From: Crocodylus rhombifer
Taxonomy: Eukaryota; Chordata; Crocodylia; Crocodylidae
Reading direction: 5' to 3'
Assembly (NCBI GenBank): GCA_038503035.1
Contig: JAVSML010024234.1
Coordinates: forward strand, 1-64,000
DNA length: 64,000 nt
A program made the position numbers and the translations under genes. Shown one piece after another: positions 1-13,500 of the stretch. Each line of letters opens with the position of its first letter. Within the stretch, counting starts at the first letter, position 1. The notes beneath the pieces were generated by a model, which was not told the DNA's origin, searched no databases, and worked only from the letters and a program-made list of their open reading frames with translations.

Positions 1-1333
1 GAGGTGGCTTAATGCCAGAACTGCCCCCTGGGCAGTAGAGTTCAGGGAGTGGAAAGTTTCTCCACACAGAACAAGAGGATGGGGCAGAGGGCACTACATC
101 CTAGGATACTGGAGGACTGCAATTTGGGTGGCTCATCGGTAGGGAGTAGCCACACACTAATGGGACAAGAGCTGGGTAACATGGATCAGAGATAAACCTG
201 CCCTGAAGTAGAATAGCTAAGTTGCCCAAAGTGTGTGTAAAACTATCTGAAAGCATTAATGTGTGGGCAACCCATGGATTAAGAGCTCCAGGAGCTGCTT
301 AAAATTAATGTGCAAGAAGACCCTCAGAGAGAGGCAAAACCGCTTCCATGGAAACCATTAAGCAAGATACTCCATGGATCAAAATTAGATTTGTGGTCTT
401 TACGCAGGAAACACTCAATTAGGAGAGGATGTGGCATGGTCTCTCTCACTTATTCCACATTTCAGACAGTTTATTTGCTCCTAAGATATTAACTGATAAA
501 CCAGCTCCATGGTTTTGAAAAGATGCATCACAATATACTGGGTCTTTGTGCACTACACAGAAGATCTCATATTTGTCTGACAAACAGGCTGCATTTAACA
601 TCAGAATGTGAATAATGATGTTTTTGAACAGCTGGGTCAGTCTAGAATTGGATCCCATGCATCTTTGCTTCTTCTGAACCAGACAGGATGCTACAAAATA
701 CTTTCAGACCATAACAGCCCAACTTTAACATGTTCTTTTGAGGCCAGGCCAATCCAACAATTTCACCTATATTTTGCTCCAGCAGTTCACATGGATACTT
801 CAGTTTTTATTCATGTTAAAGCTCAGACTCCTTAATTTTGAAACATAAACCTCTTATGTGAATAATATGAACACAGGATCTCTCTTAATACTGGTGTCCA
901 GTGAAACATACAGGGATATGTGGTTATCCCTCATTTAAATTTAAAATTCACCAACAGTATTTGCATGACACGTATAACTGTAGTCCCAGTCACACACCCT
1001 TAACCTTACTACTTCTCAGAACAACTAAAATTTTACAGTAAAGGAAGTGGCAATCTGCAACCTGTCCCAGAATGCTCTCTTATGTTTTTTCTCTGTTTTA
1101 CTTCTCTGAGGAGAGATAACTAACTAAAAGACTACTTCTATTAATCTACAGTTCCTCTTCCCCCCTTCCCCAAGAGAATCACGTACTTAAGAACAAATAA
1201 AATATAGAATGATATTTCCCAGCCACCTCTTTGGTATTACAGAAATAATACTTGGAGATGTTTATGATGTGGAGAGTTACAGTAATCCCCATCTTAGTGA
1301 GCCACTGGTGAATAACCACTAGAAACAATTTAC
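1..1333 (-). other. ANAPC1: ANAPC1 intron 26 (partial)
   Basis: AT-rich intronic sequence with no recognisable exon: the expected next APC1 segment (LLQLCQRTMAL...) is not found in any frame. No clear transposon ends seen. Confidence 0.7.
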
Positions 1334-1560
1334 CTGTTTTCTTTTTCTTCTATATATTCATGATCACTGACTTCTGGCATCTGTACTACATTGACACGTA
1401 CAGGATGGGCACTTTGAAGGAGTCTGCGTACTTCCTGTACTCTCAAATCCTCACTCCATATTAGTGACATCACTTCCTGGTTCATATCATTCATACCATC
1501 ATCCTCCTCTTCTGCCTCAGCTCCTGAAGGCACATCAGATGAGAGCACTTGGGAAACAGA
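1334..1560 (-). CDS. ANAPC1: ANAPC1 exon 26 (last exon in window)
   Basis: Codons 1000-1074 plus 2 nt. It encodes the acidic [13 protein letters not shown] segment, [20 protein letters not shown] and [12 protein letters not shown]; donor CAG|GTAAAT. I start the exon after CCCTTTTAG (1561-1562). This keeps frame but adds SVSQ before VLSSDV compared with mammals. The AAG at 1548-1550 gives the mammalian start but the wrong phase. Confidence 0.9.
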
Positions 1561-4500
1561 CTAAAAGGGAACAGAAAAAAAAAAGGGAAATTATTTCTAA
1601 GAAAGTGAACCTAGACCACTGAGTTTTATTAAACAAACCAGATGACAATAGTGTGACCCAAAGTGCGGAGCTGTCACCTAAGGTGAGGATTCTCTGGGAG
1701 TAAGGGACTGAGATCTCTGGAGCTTCAGAACTTGGAACTGATCATACTCACACACACCAGTAGGATAAATGTGATCACACAGATTGGAAAATATTGTTTC
1801 TTAGGTTCCAACAATGAAGCAATGGACTTTGACAACTTTAACTCCTGTTGCAAAAGTAAAAAAGGCAAGAAAATGCAAATAGGTGACTGCTGAGGTACTG
1901 TAACCTTCCTAATGATATTCCATTATAGATGGAACAGAACCTTTGCAGAATCAAGAATGCTCCCTCTATGTTCCTACACAAGTATCAAACATATACAAGG
2001 ACAATAAGAAAGTGCATGTATTTCTCCTGCATGTTTTTCATTTTCTAAGTTCAGTAGTGGAAAATGGAAACCGGGAAAGACTAAATTTTTTTAAGGAGAG
2101 CTTAAAGTTAGGCTTCTAAAAGCATACTTAGACTCCTCAACAGGTGGCCTGACTTTCAGAAGCACCCAGCACCTATCAGGCTCAATTCAGTAACACTTAA
2201 CCACATATTTGAGTGCATCCTTTAATTCAAGCACATGCGTCACTTCTAACCTGAACAGGGATGTACTTCTGCAGCAGTCTTAAGTGAGAGCTGAACATGC
2301 TCAGCACTTCTGAAAAAATCAGGTTATTTATTTAGAAATCTAACTTTCAGTACCGATTTTAAAAAGTGCAAGCATTTAGGGTAGTTGACTCTATGTATGC
2401 ATTTTTCACAATGTAATGTGTCACACTGACACTTGAGTGCCTTCCAAGCTCATATGCCAGCACTGTGCTACTCAAAAGTAATGAAAGTGTGGTAAAACCT
2501 TAACATTTCTTAGCACATTTATCAAATCCTGATTTGGGTCTAGTGGTCTCTATTACACCTTTAAGGGCCCACACATCACATCCCAAAAATACAATAGGTT
2601 AACCGCAAGGCTAACTCAAAAACAAAATCAAGAACAAGAATTACAGGGTTGTGGTAGGACAAGACACAACTGTGCTGGCTGAACTGTGCAACCAAATATG
2701 CCCTGGATGTGCCTTTACTAGATTGGTTCAAGTTTCTTAAATCTGATATGCGCTAAATTAATTCAAGCTAAAAAAATGCTACAGAGACTCTTTGCAGGCC
2801 AGAAACCACCATCTGTTCCAAATGACCTGAAAGAACAATTTGGATAGTAACTGTACGATAGGTTAGCATGCTTCCCTTTTCTATTGAATTTGGTTTATTA
2901 AAGAAGTAAGAAAAAAAGTGTAATGCTGAAACAAGATATAATTTGGGGACAGAGAAAACAAATTAGCTTCCACTGGGTTATTTTTCTAATACTGAACACC
3001 AGAACTTCACCAAGTGAAGATACCACACCATACAGAATGCATCAGACATCGGCTCTTCACTGCCTACAAACACATGACATTGTGAAGCACAAACAAATAA
3101 GCAGTTAATGAATGAAAAACAATTTCTTTTCATAAATATGTAATCAAAATTTTCAATATATAACAGCACCACCCAAAGAGCTAGCGTCTGTTTTGAAACA
3201 GGAAACTCCACCCTGCCCAACTAAAAAATGACAAACAATTTGGTTTTTGTAAACCATTTTATCCTTTTAAGGCAACATTTATAACAATGCCTCAAATAAG
3301 ACAACTGATAAAATCAAATCTGATGTCAGTTTAGATCCAGCATGGTTACAAAACATCACCTGAGGTAAAAAGGTCATTGGCTGAAGATAAGATAGATTTT
3401 AATGAATGGTGGATAAGATGATTTATGCCTGTAGTTTATTTTCTTCTGAATGAAAATAACTGGAATTTAGATTTGCAGACACTGTTACAGGATCTAGTAA
3501 ATCCAAGTCTTCCTAATACCATTCTAGAAAAACAAGACAGCACTAACTCCTGAGATAATGATCTCTGTCAGGATGTGCTGAAAGCACTAGTTCTCCCTTT
3601 GTGACTTCTGAGTGGATGCTATCTCCACGCTACCATTATGCGGCTTTATGAATGTCACACTGCCACATTCTGAGCCTACCAGTGTTTTGGCTTTGGGTAA
3701 AGGCCTCAATAAAGGATGCACAAATAGCCCACAAGGTGTTAATGATTTAAGGGAAGATTTTTTTTCCCCAAGTACCTAGGACACACAAAAACCCCAAAGA
3801 AAAATCTTTTGAGGGAAGGAGATATACTATAAGTACAACAGTAAACTTCAGTGGAACTGCTGCAGAGAACAGGGAAAATACAGGCCAGAGCTACATTAGC
3901 AGTCATGCACATCTCAGTGCATCTGCTTTGGGGACCGAGCACTGAAGCTTCCCTCTCACCTCAAAGTCACAACCTTTCTAGAAAGTAACAGTGGTTACAG
4001 AAGCAGCCCAGTTGCTTTGGAGAGAAAACCTCTGGAGATTTTTACCTAAAGTGTAAAATAGATGGTCTTTTATCTTCCTTTAATAATTTAAGATAATCTC
4101 TATATTTAATAAACTTGTCCTTCCAACACCAGACAATTTTTGGATTAAAACTCTATACATATGTAAATCTTATGTTGCTTTCACTAATCAGGAGTCAAGA
4201 TACCATACTTTCTATATGTTTTAATCTATTTTGTAGAGGTGAACCGATACAGATTTTTGGGGACAATACCGATAGCCGATATTTTAGGAGGCCTATCGGC
4301 CAATACTGATCCAATTTCCAATATAGCTGCCTCCAGCTGCTAAGTCCCATGTGGTGAAAGGGGAGGGAAGGGGCACAAGGGGGGCAGAGCAAGACCCCCC
4401 ACAGTAAGGGAGTAGGGAAGGGCTGCCCAGGCAGGGCTGTGGGGGAGAGCCGGAACCACAGCTCATGGGGAGGGGGGGAGGGGACGGCTGCCGCTGCTGC

Positions 4501-7500
4501 TTGCACCTCAGAAGGGCACAGGTGGAAGGGGGTGGGAAGGCGTGTGCTCCCTGGATCTGCGTGGGGCAGGGCAGGCTGCAGCCAGGGCTCTTTTTGCCAG
4601 GGCCTGGGCTCAGAGTGGGCACCAGCGGCATTGGGAGGATGCTGCATCCACCCCAAAATTTCACCACCACTACCAGCCACCTGGTGCAGTCTGGCACAGC
4701 ACCCTGCCTCTACCTATGCACCAAGAAGAGCCAGGGCTGTTCTGGGTGGCTGGCAGCAGCGGCGCTGGGAGCAGGATGGCGGCGAAATTTGGGGTGGATG
4801 CACCATCCTCCCAGTGCCGCTGCCGCCCCCTCCAAAGCTAGCCCCACTGAGAAGAGTCCCACACAGCCCTGGCTGCAGCTCGCCCCACTCCACCCCACCC
4901 CACATAAATCTGGGGGGCACAAGCCCTCCCAGTGCCCTTCTGGGGTGCAAGCAGTGGCGGAAGCTGCTTCCCACACCCCACGAAACACAGCTCCACCCCC
5001 GCAACCCGGGCAGCACCTGCCCCTGCCCCCTCCCTCTCCACAGGGGGTGTTGATCTGCCCCCTGCCCCACCTCTTTCCCTCCCCCCTTACACCACACCAG
5101 ACTTAACAGCTGGAGGCACTGCCTGAGTGCCGCACTGTGGATGCACACAGCACAGGGACTTATCAGCTCCATCAGGCTGATATCCGATACAGCCAGGTTT
5201 CTTTATATCGGTACCAATCCAACATTGGACTGATGCATCACTGCACCTCTACTATTTTGTCCAGCTGCAGGAAGACAACTTATGCTAATATAACTTTTTT
5301 AAGCATTTAGGCACTCTATTTGAGTGCCCACTAAAGCATTGTGATATCTGCCTTTGCAAAATCCCTTTAAGGCTGATACTCACAGATTTACTCTTCGGCA
5401 AATTCCCTTCATGTGCCTGTTTGGAAAGATCCTGACGCCCAATCAAGAGACAGACAGCTTCTGGCCAATCTGAGGCAGGCTGCTCTCTGCAGCGGTATAT
5501 CGCATCTCTGATAGGAAGAGCAACCCCAAAGGGGAGAGACTCCAAATCTCTCAAAGTGAAACCTTAAAATTAGAGAGACAGCCTTAAGAGTTATAAACCC
5601 CCCCCCCAAAAAAACAAAAACAAAAAAGTGTATTTCTAGCCCAGACAAGCAGGCTACTCAAACATAAGACCGTGACAGCGGTGATTATGCACATGAAAAA
5701 CAATAAAAGCTTCTCATACCTACATTAGTCATCCAGATAACTAACTTTTCAGCTAGGTTGGAAACAGATGTGCTTTGTGTGACACTGCATCTTAAAAGAA
5801 TGGGAAAGGAGAGCATAAAGGTTTATCACAAGTCCAGCCACATCAGAGTGCAAATTTATTAATTAATTGTATTTAATATACCGACGGTCATCCTGTTCTG
5901 TTGGCTTTCTTTGCCCTATAAGAGAAAAATAAAGATAATATTATTTCTGTCTCCTCTGGGTAAAAAGGATAACAACCAGTGTATACACATATACACAGAG
6001 AAATATTCTGGTAGTTTTTCAAGTCCAAGTACCTGAACTTATTCTGTACAAATAATGTGATGCTTCATTTGAAACAGCTCTTTCATCGCCAAGTATGTAC
6101 AGTGCAACACTCTGTGTAGGAAAAAATTCCAAATTACTAAATAATAAAGTGCTAATTAAATGACAAATAAACAATTTAAGTCAGCAGAAAAAAGAATAAT
6201 GCAAATGATAATGTCTTAAATAGATTGACAAGTTTATTGTGAAGGTATGAGTGGTGATTCCTTAATTAATTAAGTCAAGGGACTTTTACTCTGTTTTACA
6301 TTTTACTGGTTGGTTTTAGTATTTAACTTTGGTGAAACAACTCTTAAAATGCTAAGAGAATCCTCCAACATAAATATTTAACTGAAAAATCCACCTGTTG
6401 CATAGGAAACATTTTAAAAAACCGTATTTTTCTTGCATACTATGCACTCCCAAATAAAACATACACTATATTTTTTGGAAGGCAGAATTATAGGAAGAAA
6501 AGACTTTTCCAGAGTCATTACTGACGATGTAACAGAGTAAGGTCTTCTTGGAAAACACACAGTGCCCAGAAGTGTGGCATCCCAGGAGACAGTCTGGGTG
6601 AGGCAGTGGACAGCAGAAGCTTCCTGGTGTGGCATCAGGAATTTCCTGCCACTTCACACAGACTGTCTCCTGTTACTGGACATGCTATGTTATCAGCAGG
6701 GATTCAGCAGGGATTCTGGTTTTCTCTGATTAAAAGACCCAAGATTATCTGATTAAACCACACAAAATCCATGTTTTTCCGTGATTAAAACGAAACACTA
6801 CTATACAGTTACGTAATAATTGAACACAATGTTTTATAGATATATTTACAATTTTAAAGCAATTTGAAGTCTAACAGTGCCTCAATCATTATAATAAAAT
6901 AAATTCTAAATACCTATACATTTTGGAATTTGATTTTGGGTTTTTTAGTATAGAAAATCAGAGCTCCCCCTGCCCCCTTCCCTCTCCAGGACACAGGTCC
7001 AGACATGACTGCTGTTTGGCCCCTCTCCCCGACATTGCTTTGTGGAGGTGAGCAGCCCTGATATGCTACTGCCCGCCCCCCCACTGCCAAGCCATAGCCT
7101 CTGCCCACCCCCCACTCACTCCCTCCTGGCAGCAGTTAGGCCCCTGCACTAAGATGCCGGTCCAACTGCAGCTGTCCCCCCTGCTGCTCTGTGGCACTGA
7201 GCAGCCCTCAAATGCCAGTGCCCTGCTCTGGCCTATGACGTTGCCCCTCACTCCAAAGCCACAGTTTCCCAACCCTGTCAGGGCCTCTGTGTCTCCCACA
7301 TTTTGCCATCCCACAGCCAAGGGAAACCTGGCAGCAGGCAGGGCAGGCAGAACAGGCGGGGAGGAGGTGGGGCAGCAATCTCCACTTAGTGGGGGCTATG
7401 AAGTGGCTGAGGCAGACCCCGCCTAGCCATCGGTGGCCCCTGCTGCATCCTCCTCCAACTTCCCCTTCTCCTCTCCCTCCACTTGCCCTACCTGTCACCA

Positions 7501-10500
7501 GGCTTCCCCCCTCACCCCTTCCCTACAGGGCCAATTGGCAGGCCCTGAAACCCATGAAATCAGGCCCATGGGCTGCATAGGGACCAGGAAATCGCTGCCC
7601 CTCTCATCCCCAACTGACAGCTACCTGCCCCCCTGCCCTGCCAGAGGGAGGCCCCCAGCTGCCCCCAAGCCCTACTTACCCCAAAGGCTGTAGGAGGCAA
7701 AGTGAGTCTGAATCAGCCCTGGCTGGTCTCAGATTCTCAGCCCCACCCACTCTGTCCTCTTCCCCTCCAGACACGACTTAGGGTTTTGTGCCCTTTTTGC
7801 AAGCAGCTTGCTGCAGGCTAGAACTCTGCCAGCCTGCAGAGAGCTGTTTGCAAAAAAGGGGAAATTCATGGTTTCCTGCTTCAAAAGGAAATCTGCTTTT
7901 TTCTTTTTTCAAAGAAAAAAAGCCACATTTTTCTCCTTTAAAAGGAAAATCTGTGTTTTTCTCCTTTAAAAGGGAAAATCAGCTTTTTTTCCACAGGAAG
8001 TGTGCAGGGAGAAACTAGGGCTAAACTGAAAAGATTTTTTCGGCTGATACTGATGGCCAGTTGTTGACCAGCCATATTGGCCAATACCGATCCAACTGCC
8101 AACATGCAGCCCAGCAGCATGGACAGCAGCATCTGGCTTGTAAGTCTGTTGTGGGGGAAGGGAGTAGGGGAGGGAAGGAGCATGGGAGGGACAGAGGGGG
8201 GCTAGGGCAGGCACTGCTCAACTGGGGCAGGACACAGGACTAGTTCAGGGGGAGCAGGGGGCACGGAGGGGGCCCAGCTGGACCAGGGCTGCACATGGGG
8301 CAGGTGGTGGTAGTGCTGGGCGAGGTGACCGGGGGGTACAGCCACCCCAAGTTTGCCATAGCCCCCCTCTCAGATGCCCCAAAACTGTGGCTTAAATACT
8401 AACAGTGTGCAAACCAGGCCATATTCAATTCAGATTCAGCCCGATTCAGGAGACAGTGATTCGATTCATTGACTCAGATCACTGTCCCTATTTGATTCAG
8501 CTGAATCTGAAGATTTGATTCTAATTTGGAGAATCAGCGATTCATCCATAGACACAGTTTTAAATGTTTTTTCTACATACCTCAAGGTACCAGGCGTGGC
8601 TCATGAATGCTGAGATGGTGGGGCAGACAGAGCATTCCACAGGACCCCCACCTGTGTGCTCAGTGGTGAACCTGGAAGTGGACCAGAAGTACTTCCAGTC
8701 CACTTCCGGGTCTGCCACTGAGTACATGGGGGACCTCCTGCCCTCCATGCCCCCGCCCCTGCTCAGCTATCAGCCATGGGGGGACGCTGGGTGCCCCAGC
8801 AGACCCAAGAGGCACCAGTCACCAATCTGGGGGGTGCGTCCCCCACGCACTCTGCAGCGGACATGGAAGTGGACTGGAAGTGCTTCTGGCCCACTTCTGG
8901 GTCCGCTGCCAAGAGTGTTGCGACCCTCCCCCCTGCATGCTCCCATGGGACTCTTCATCTACCCATCATCTCATTGTTCATGAGCCGCCTGGTACTTTAA
9001 GGTATGTAGAACAAATGTGTAAAGCTGTGTCTATGTCCCAATTGTTGAATCATTCTGAATCAATTCAGAGGGTTCCAATTTGATTTGGAGAGATTAAAGG
9101 GTCTCCTGATTTGATTCAGATTCAGAGGTTCAGCCTCCAAATCAGGCCAAATTGAATCTGCAACTGAAGCTTCTCACAGCCCTGTTAAATATCCTGATTA
9201 AGCCCAGGGAAGCGATTAATCCACATGTTATTAAGTGCGTGCACGCAACAAGCCAGGCTGGGACTTCACAGAACCTGATGCAGCCTCCTGGCTGCCTGCT
9301 ACAGGCACAGCAGAGGCTTTTCTTGTAGTACATACCAGAACTACCAGCTTGCTCCTCTCACAGATTCCTGGCAAGTAAGGATATGGTTGCACTCCTTCCC
9401 CCCTGAGACAGGAACTCAGCCACTGAAATATACTTGGAGGCTCAGCAGAAAAAAATGAAGGATGGTGCATGAAACCTGTTTGGACTTAAGTCATATGAAC
9501 AGTAGTGATACTGAGCACATGGAAACCATGCAAAAAAATCTGTTTTCACTATCCTTAAAACAAAGATCAAGTCCTACGGTATCTCTCTATTATTTCTTAA
9601 ATTAAGATGCAGCAATCTCCAACATTTCCTCAAAACAATTTATATAATATACAACTTTCAGGTAGATGGAAGTTTACAGGTATACCATAGCAAATTACTA
9701 AAATATTTATAAGCCTTTTAAAAATTATCATCTCAGTCAGAAGTAATGTACAGAATTAGTTACTCTTAAACAACATAGCTGAAACATGTAATACATTCAT
9801 CCTCATTTTATCAATTTTGGTAAGAGGACAGACAGCCTACTTTAATCCTTTTTGCCTTTGCTATTTTCAAATGCGTGGAAGAAGTTTAAAAGGCCTTTTT
9901 TTTGCCTGTTACTACTGGGGGCCTTCATACCCAGCAGCAGAGGAAGCAGGATCTCTTGTATAATTGCCTACTCTACCTCAGCCACTGCAAACAATGAGAA
10001 ATTAAAAGAAAATGTACGCAAGGGGCTATTTTTTTATTTCAGGTTTAAAAAGAAATGGTTCGTGACAGCTTGACAGACTGTAGGCCTTTATCCACAGAGC
10101 AGGTCCTGCTTGTGTTATTCAGTGTAACAGGCTTTATTGCATCTCTTTACCAATGCTGCTCAACCCACTTCTGAAAAAGCAAGTTGCGGGGGGTGGTCGT
10201 AATTCAGGATGAAGTCTGCGGGCCTTCTGTTGAGTACTAATTAGAATTTCTTGTAGTAGAGGATTTGTGATATGTTCTATCGAGCAGCGGGACTGAAAGC
10301 AGTCATCATGGGTGCCGGGGGGAGGGGAGTGCATTTTAATTAGAGTGGCTCTCAGGAGCCACTCTAATTAAAATATCCACAGAATCTTGTATATTCAGTG
10401 CTCTGCATTTCAAAATGGTTGTGGGGGCACTTCAACTAAAGCTTGTTCAATGAGCTTTAGTTAAAGTGCCCCAACACCACTTTGAAATGCAGAACACTGA

Positions 10501-13500
10501 ATACATGAGACACTACAGCATGCTGGAGCATTCTGATTAGAAAGCTCCAGCAGACTTGACTGATCGATTAACTGAGCCTGCTCCAACACATTCTAATCAG
10601 AACGTGGCACAGCACATGTAAAAGTGCACCATGAGATTAAAATTAACTCACTTCTACCCTTGCCTGCCTGAAATTTTGAAGAAAACAGGCTATGTGGACA
10701 CAGACTCAAACATCAGCAGTGGAAAACTGATTAAAAACCTCCCCCAACAAGTCTATTTCGATTGATACTTATACCCTAACTCCAAGTCTTTTTAACAATC
10801 CAGTGCAAAATAAAGTAGCAACCTCAGTGCGTTGGAAAAAAAGTAAAATACATTTTGTATTTAGGGAGCAATGCAATGGCTAGTTCTAGTAAGAATGGTC
10901 ACCACAATTATAAAATTTATAGACCCACTTTGTTTGTCCTCATTTCTAGGCAATGCCATTTTCACTTCACTTACGCTTACCTTGTTCAATTATGCATGCT
11001 TGCCTGGAGGTCTTTACAAGTGCTGGGTAGTCTCTGTAGTAATAATCTATGTAAGCTTCGAGTTCTAAGTCCCTAGAAAGACAGAGAGTTTTTGACATAA
11101 GCCTCTCTGAGTTATGAACTTCAGCTATTGATTTTACTCTGGTTTAGAATCTGTACATGAAAAAGAAACTGAGCTTTTCCAAAACCATGACAAAAGAAGG
11201 AAGGAGCAGTTTGCTTCCACCATACCCTACAACTTGTCTCCCACCCTGAGTCCTGAGACACTGCCACAAGCTGCTCTTCTCTTGGCCTCCAGCTATCTCA
11301 GAGCTCTAAGTGTTCAGAAGTGCTTCCCAAGAATGTTGACTCCAAAACCTCTTGAGAAGTGCTACCCTCAAAGCTTGGTTGCCTGGGCTTCCAACACATT
11401 CCAAAACCAGCACTTCCACAATCCCTCAAAAGTTCAAACAGTATGCTCAAGGATAACTAGTACAAAACTATGCCAAGTTTCTAGCCATAACACAATCCAA
11501 TGGTCATTTCAAGACACAAAGGACTGTGGATTGTAGGATGAATTTTGACTTTTTTGAGTTGTGAAGCAAACAAAAATTTGAGAACTCTTAATCTAAAGAG
11601 GCATGGTCTAACAACAGAACTTGAAGCCAAGAACTCCTGAGTTCTAAACCTGCATTGGGCATGAGCTACTGCCCTTCTGTGTTTTTGGACAAGTCAGTCA
11701 AGTATTCATCCTCAGTTTCCCCCTCTTGGTATGACATGACTAACAGGGTATTATGAGGATTAACATTTGTAAACACTTTGATGGTGTGAAGCACTATGCA
11801 CATACCAACTGTAAGAGGTATTCACTAGTGACAAACATTCTTAGACACCAATTCATAAATTTGTTCAAATATGTGAAGATGTGCTTTAAAAGGTTGTCAT
11901 CACATTCACTTTCAAAACCAGTATACACACATCAAAAAAAGACATGATGCAGCCTAATCGCAGCTGGTCTTCACTTCTAGGACTGATAGCTGCAGCATAC
12001 CTTGCCAGCTGAACCAAAAGAAAAACAAGCGAACGAATTCCTTCTCCCATCAGGCTGTTCAATTTAAGCTCCTCATAGATCAAATGAAGCACAAAGAAAA
12101 TAGCAGGAATGTGTGAGAAGAGAAGAGTTGAGGAATCCAAGCTAAGGCTATGCAAAAAGTCTTCTTTCAGAGTTGAAATTTCCAATGGATCTAACCCCAA
12201 GGCTCCAGCCAAAGGGTGAGACTCAAAGTTTCGATGGTAGTCAGAATTTAACAGGTATTCCCAGTCCTAGTCAAAAAAGAGAGCATGTACCAATTACAAA
12301 CTATACATATTACTTTCCGACAAGAGAACTTTGAACTTTCATTTCTTTTATTAACCATTAGAAATTTAGTAACAGAAGCCTTCAACAAGGACGCGGAAAA
12401 CCTAGAGAGAGTCCAGAAAAGAGCCGCCCATATGATCAGAGACTTGCAAGGTGAGCCATACGAGGAACGGCTGAGGGACTTGGGCCTCTTCAGCCTAAAA
12501 AAGAAAAGGCTGAGAGGGGACTTGGTAACAGCTTACCACTACCTTAGGGGAATATATCAAGGGCTCAGTGAACAGCAGCCCTAGACTTTAGAAGGGCAAA
12601 CTTCAGCGACCTAAGGAGGATAGTTGGGGATGCGCTGAGGTCCCAGAGGGGAGGGGAGCCAGATGTCCAAGGCGAGTGGTTGCTCCTTAAGGGGGCGATC
12701 CTCCAAGCCCAAAGGAAGGTAATCCCAATGAGGATCAAAGGGAGCAGGACAGCACACAAGCCTCCATGGCTCACCAAAAGCATCCGAGACTGTCTCCTTG
12801 CTAAAAAGGAGGCGTATACCCAATGGAAGGAAGGGGTCATCACCAGGGATAACTATTCTGCAGTCACTCGGAGTTGTAGGGGGGCAGTTAGGAAGGCCAA
12901 GGCAAAGATGGAATTAGGACTAGCTTCTCAGATTAAGGACAATAAGAAGTCCTTTCTTAAATACACAGGGGGCAAAAAGAAGGTCCCGGGTAACGTGGGG
13001 CCCTCGCAGGACGCATTGGGAAATTTGGTCGTCACGCAAGATGACAAAGCTAACACGTTTAACGATTTCTTTGCCTCTGTCTTCCTAAGTAGGGACCAGA
13101 ACAGCCACCTCCCTGCTGGGCCCCCCTCGGGCCCTGGGGGAGGCACACCTGGGCCAAGGGTTAGTGAGGAATTAGTTAGGGAGCTTCTGGAGGGGCTGGA
13201 CGTATTCAAGTGAGCCGGCCCGGACGATCTCCACCCTAGAGTCCTTAAGGAATTGGCCGAGGTCATTGCAGTACCCCTGGCACGGCTCTATGAGCACTCG
13301 GGGTGCTCTGGTGTGGTGCCAGAGGACTGGAAGAGGGCCAACGTGGTTCCCATCTTCAAAAAGGGGAGGAAGGAGGACCCAGGAAACTATAGGCCAGTCA
13401 GTCTTACCTTGATCCTGGGCAAGCTGTTTGAGAGAATTATGCTGGCACACACCCATGAGGGGCCAGCAGGGGACTGCGTGCTTAGGGGCAACCAACACGG

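Noticed and set aside
446..658. Minus-strand 70-codon frame considered as the next ANAPC1 exon
   Set aside because: Translation does not resemble the APC1 sequence that follows the EEKENR motif.
4195..5172. Several overlapping open frames of 90-213 codons on both strands
   Set aside because: They lie in the GC-rich, stop-poor interior of the hAT element, overlap in all frames and show no conserved domain.
7154..7693. Proline-rich plus-strand frames
   Set aside because: GC-rich core of an interspersed repeat, shared with 57700-58070 in inverse.
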